NCBI GenBank assembly: GCA_023515745.1
Contig: JALECJ010000255.1
Coordinates: 630,001-694,000, forward strand
Source: Amoeboaphelidium protococcarum
Taxonomy: Eukaryota > Aphelidiomycota > Aphelidea
Length of the DNA: 64,000 nt
Direction: 5' to 3'
The notes under the pieces are model-generated. The model saw only the letters and a program-made list of their open reading frames with translations. It was not told the DNA's origin and did not search any database. Positions 61,942 through 64,000 of the stretch are shown here, one piece after another. A program made the translations under genes and the position numbers. Positions within the stretch are counted from its first letter, which is position 1. Each line of letters begins with the position of its first letter.

Positions 61942-63507
61942 TCATTCAAGATCCAAGTCAACAATTTCCGTGATTTTGCCATTGGCTTTCTCTGCCATTT
62001 CAAAGTCAATAATGCGGACGCGTCCACTACTGTCAATAGTCATATTCGGCAATCGAACATCTCCATGCCGATAACCCAGAGAATTTATTTTATCAAGGGC
62101 CTCTTAAACATCAGCTTTACGCTCACTGTACTGCTCAGTAGTCATAGTTTATCCGACATTTTCCAACACGATAACCAGCAGCATACCACACAAAGTACCG
62201 TAGGCGAAAAACTTTGGAATCACTGTGCCCTACAATGACTCTAGAGCCTTGTACACTTCAACCTCATTATTGAACTTTTGCAATGCATTTGGCTTCTTTG
62301 ACAGATCCACAGTCTTGAAAATGACTCCTTATTAATCTGCAAAATTTCCTGAAGCAACTGCCCCATATCTGCCGCGATAAATTACGTTTGTCCAATGGCA
62401 GTAAGCATCTAGAGCGACTGACTTGTAACTGATCACACGAGCTTTTCTAATAAGAGCCGGACTAACAACGGTGCTGCTATGAGGGGATGCATACATCCAA
62501 TCATTGGCAGAGCTTTCAATCAGAGACAGCAAGTACATCCATGCACTTACTAATGTATACGGCTATCTCTGAGAACATTTGATGACCGGTGAACACTCCA
62601 ACACTGACCGCCCCTCCTGATCAGGATCTTCAACTTTGCGGAAAAACACCGTCTCGTTGAACGTGGTAAGTACACCATAGCGGTGGCGGTTTAAAGTCAT
62701 GTAGACGTACACCTACTCAACCGCTCTGATGATCTTACCTTTGTGGACTTTATCAGCCGCGTCGGTGCTCATTTACTTCTTAGTCTCAAAGTCGACGTAT
62801 TGTTAATTGTAGCTCAGAATCAGATCAACAAGACTATCAATCGCCCAAGGAGTCTTTATTTCTACCGTTAGTTTAGATAGTGTCTTGTCTACATCAGTTA
62901 ACCAAATTCTATCAGGATCCCCTAATACTGAGCTGCCCGTAATAGGTGCAAAGCCGCAGTTACTACCAAAATACGCGTAATCATTATGCTACGATAGTGA
63001 CCGACAGCACACAGATAGTACTGTAAATAACGTACTTTCACACAAGGCTTATACTTAAGATTCATCACGGACAGAGCTCTACATTTATAATGATATATTC
63101 ATATCAAACTCGTAATCAGGTACCTGAGCCATAAAATCTACAACCCCTTTATCAAAGTCGGCCCAGGCGCGTAAATCAAGCTGCGTGATATCAGGATACT
63201 TTTTGCTAACACTTGTTGTAGTTTATTGGCTACTTCTTTAAACCCCAACACGACATTACTTAAGCGTAACATTGACACCATCATAAACAGTCTGCAGCAT
63301 CTTAATATTTGACTCGACGAGATACTGAAAAATATCATGCCCATGCAAATTATCTTTCTGTATCAGCTATTCCCTAGTTAAAATCAACCACTCTTAATAA
63401 GCCAGCAACTGCTTTTCTTCAAGCTCATTGATCAACTGTTCTGGTTTAGGCTGCAGAGAGTTCAGATAATTTAAAAGGCCAATAATCTTTTTATTTATAT
63501 TAGACAT
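61942..63507 (-). CDS. PD-(D/E)XK nuclease plus kinase-like protein, Crinkler-type architecture
   Basis: A 521-residue frame. The N-terminal ~120 residues are helical. About 180-225 holds DPDRIWL...LTVEIKTPW, the D...ExK pattern of a PD-(D/E)XK restriction-type nuclease, and a tyrosine-rich region follows (QVYVYMTLNRHRYGVLTT). The C-terminal ~150 residues are a small protein-kinase fold: VIFKTVDLSKK (beta3 Lys), NEVEVYKALE (alphaC Glu), HGDVRLPNMTI (catalytic loop HGD) and IIDFEMA (DFG equivalent). Nuclease plus atypical kinase is the arrangement of Crinkler-RHS effector-type proteins found in fungi, oomycetes and some holozoans. An internal 45-nt GT...AG segment (63123-63079) is in frame and could be an intron; without it the protein is 506 residues. 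Confidence 0.65.
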
Positions 63508-64000
63508 TGCTTATACGATGAAAGCTTTAAGCATGAGAGATAGGAGAAAATCAATCGTGATTTGATTTGAGAGATCAAAATCGAAAGTTGATTCAAGTTT
63601 GTCCAATCAGTGAAGTGAAGTAAGTCACGCGTAATAATCGTGACTGTACGATTTAGCTGTCATGACTAAAGATAGATTATCGTAAGAAAAACATTGCATG
63701 TACAAAAGCAGATGAATATTGATAATGCCATATGGCGGGTCACAACTTAGCAACAAGATGAAGGCAATAAGACGTAGAAATGCTACAGTACAATATTTCT
63801 TCTGCATTTGAGGGGTGAAACGAAAAGCTCGTGTTTTAAAGGGTCGCATTGCTAGCGCGAAAGTCTCAGCACAGTTCCAGATGAAATACTTCAAAATACG
63901 CTCATCTTTCTCGTATTCTGATTGATAGGTAGAGCTTAAAAGGAAATGGCATTTGATTGCTCTCCTTTGTTACCTACGCTATCAATATTGTAACATTCAA
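63508..64000. other. Terminal intergenic stretch
   Basis: Upstream region of the nuclease-kinase gene, with a GGTGAAACGAAAAGCTCG element at about 63816-63833. An ~89-codon - strand frame (63894-63625), starting with TTG, has a hydrophobic stretch and no recognised product. It could be the end of a gene outside the window or noise. Confidence 0.35.

Overview
The window is eukaryotic nuclear DNA read with a variant genetic code. Long open frames of recognisable proteins are crossed by many in-frame TAA and TAG codons that fall where homologues have Gln, and every gene I could close ends in TGA (NCBI table 6 style). Introns are few, mostly 51-77 nt, with GT-AG ends and usually a GTAAGT-like donor. 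TAA/TAG=Gln is best known from ciliates, some diplomonads, oxymonads and green algae. The gene content here points elsewhere: a KIBRA/WWC-like tandem WW protein, a PLEKHH/MAX-1-like PH-PH-MyTH4-FERM protein, a peroxisomal ECH1 ending in SKL, secreted S1 proteases, and histone mRNA-type 3' stem-loops. I read this as an opisthokont, possibly holozoan, with a reassigned code. That placement is inference and needs a phylogeny.

Layout. 0-10 kb: the 3' end of an unidentified gene, the WW protein, PIGY (GPI anchor synthesis), PFAS/PurL (purines), bystin (ribosome biogenesis), a small heptad-repeat protein and peroxisomal ECH1 with three introns, all on +. 10-28 kb: two divergent paralogues of an unrecognised ~1.2-kiloresidue single-pass membrane protein flank an intron-less 3098-residue VPS13. 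28-36 kb: eL15, TRAPPC10 and the PH-MyTH4-FERM protein, all on -. 36-52 kb: two near-identical, inverted H2B/H2A divergent pairs enclose three S1 proteases, an endonuclease IV homologue, SLC35F6, alpha-tubulin and three unidentified proteins. 52-64 kb: eS21, an AsnRS, a secreted Gln-rich protein, enolase, an SQD2-like glycosyltransferase, exocyst EXOC3 and a nuclease-kinase protein of Crinkler-like architecture.

Most genes are housekeeping (translation, purine synthesis, glycolysis, trafficking through TRAPP, exocyst and VPS13). The window-specific material is the large membrane-protein family, the protease family, the Gln-rich secreted protein and the histone inverted repeat. Using the correct code changes biology: H2A gains a C-terminal SQE-hydrophobic tail (the H2A.X motif), and SLC35F6 and enolase gain their true C-termini. 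I found no tRNA, rRNA, CRISPR or transposon. Translations were done by eye, so exon borders and starts are proposals.
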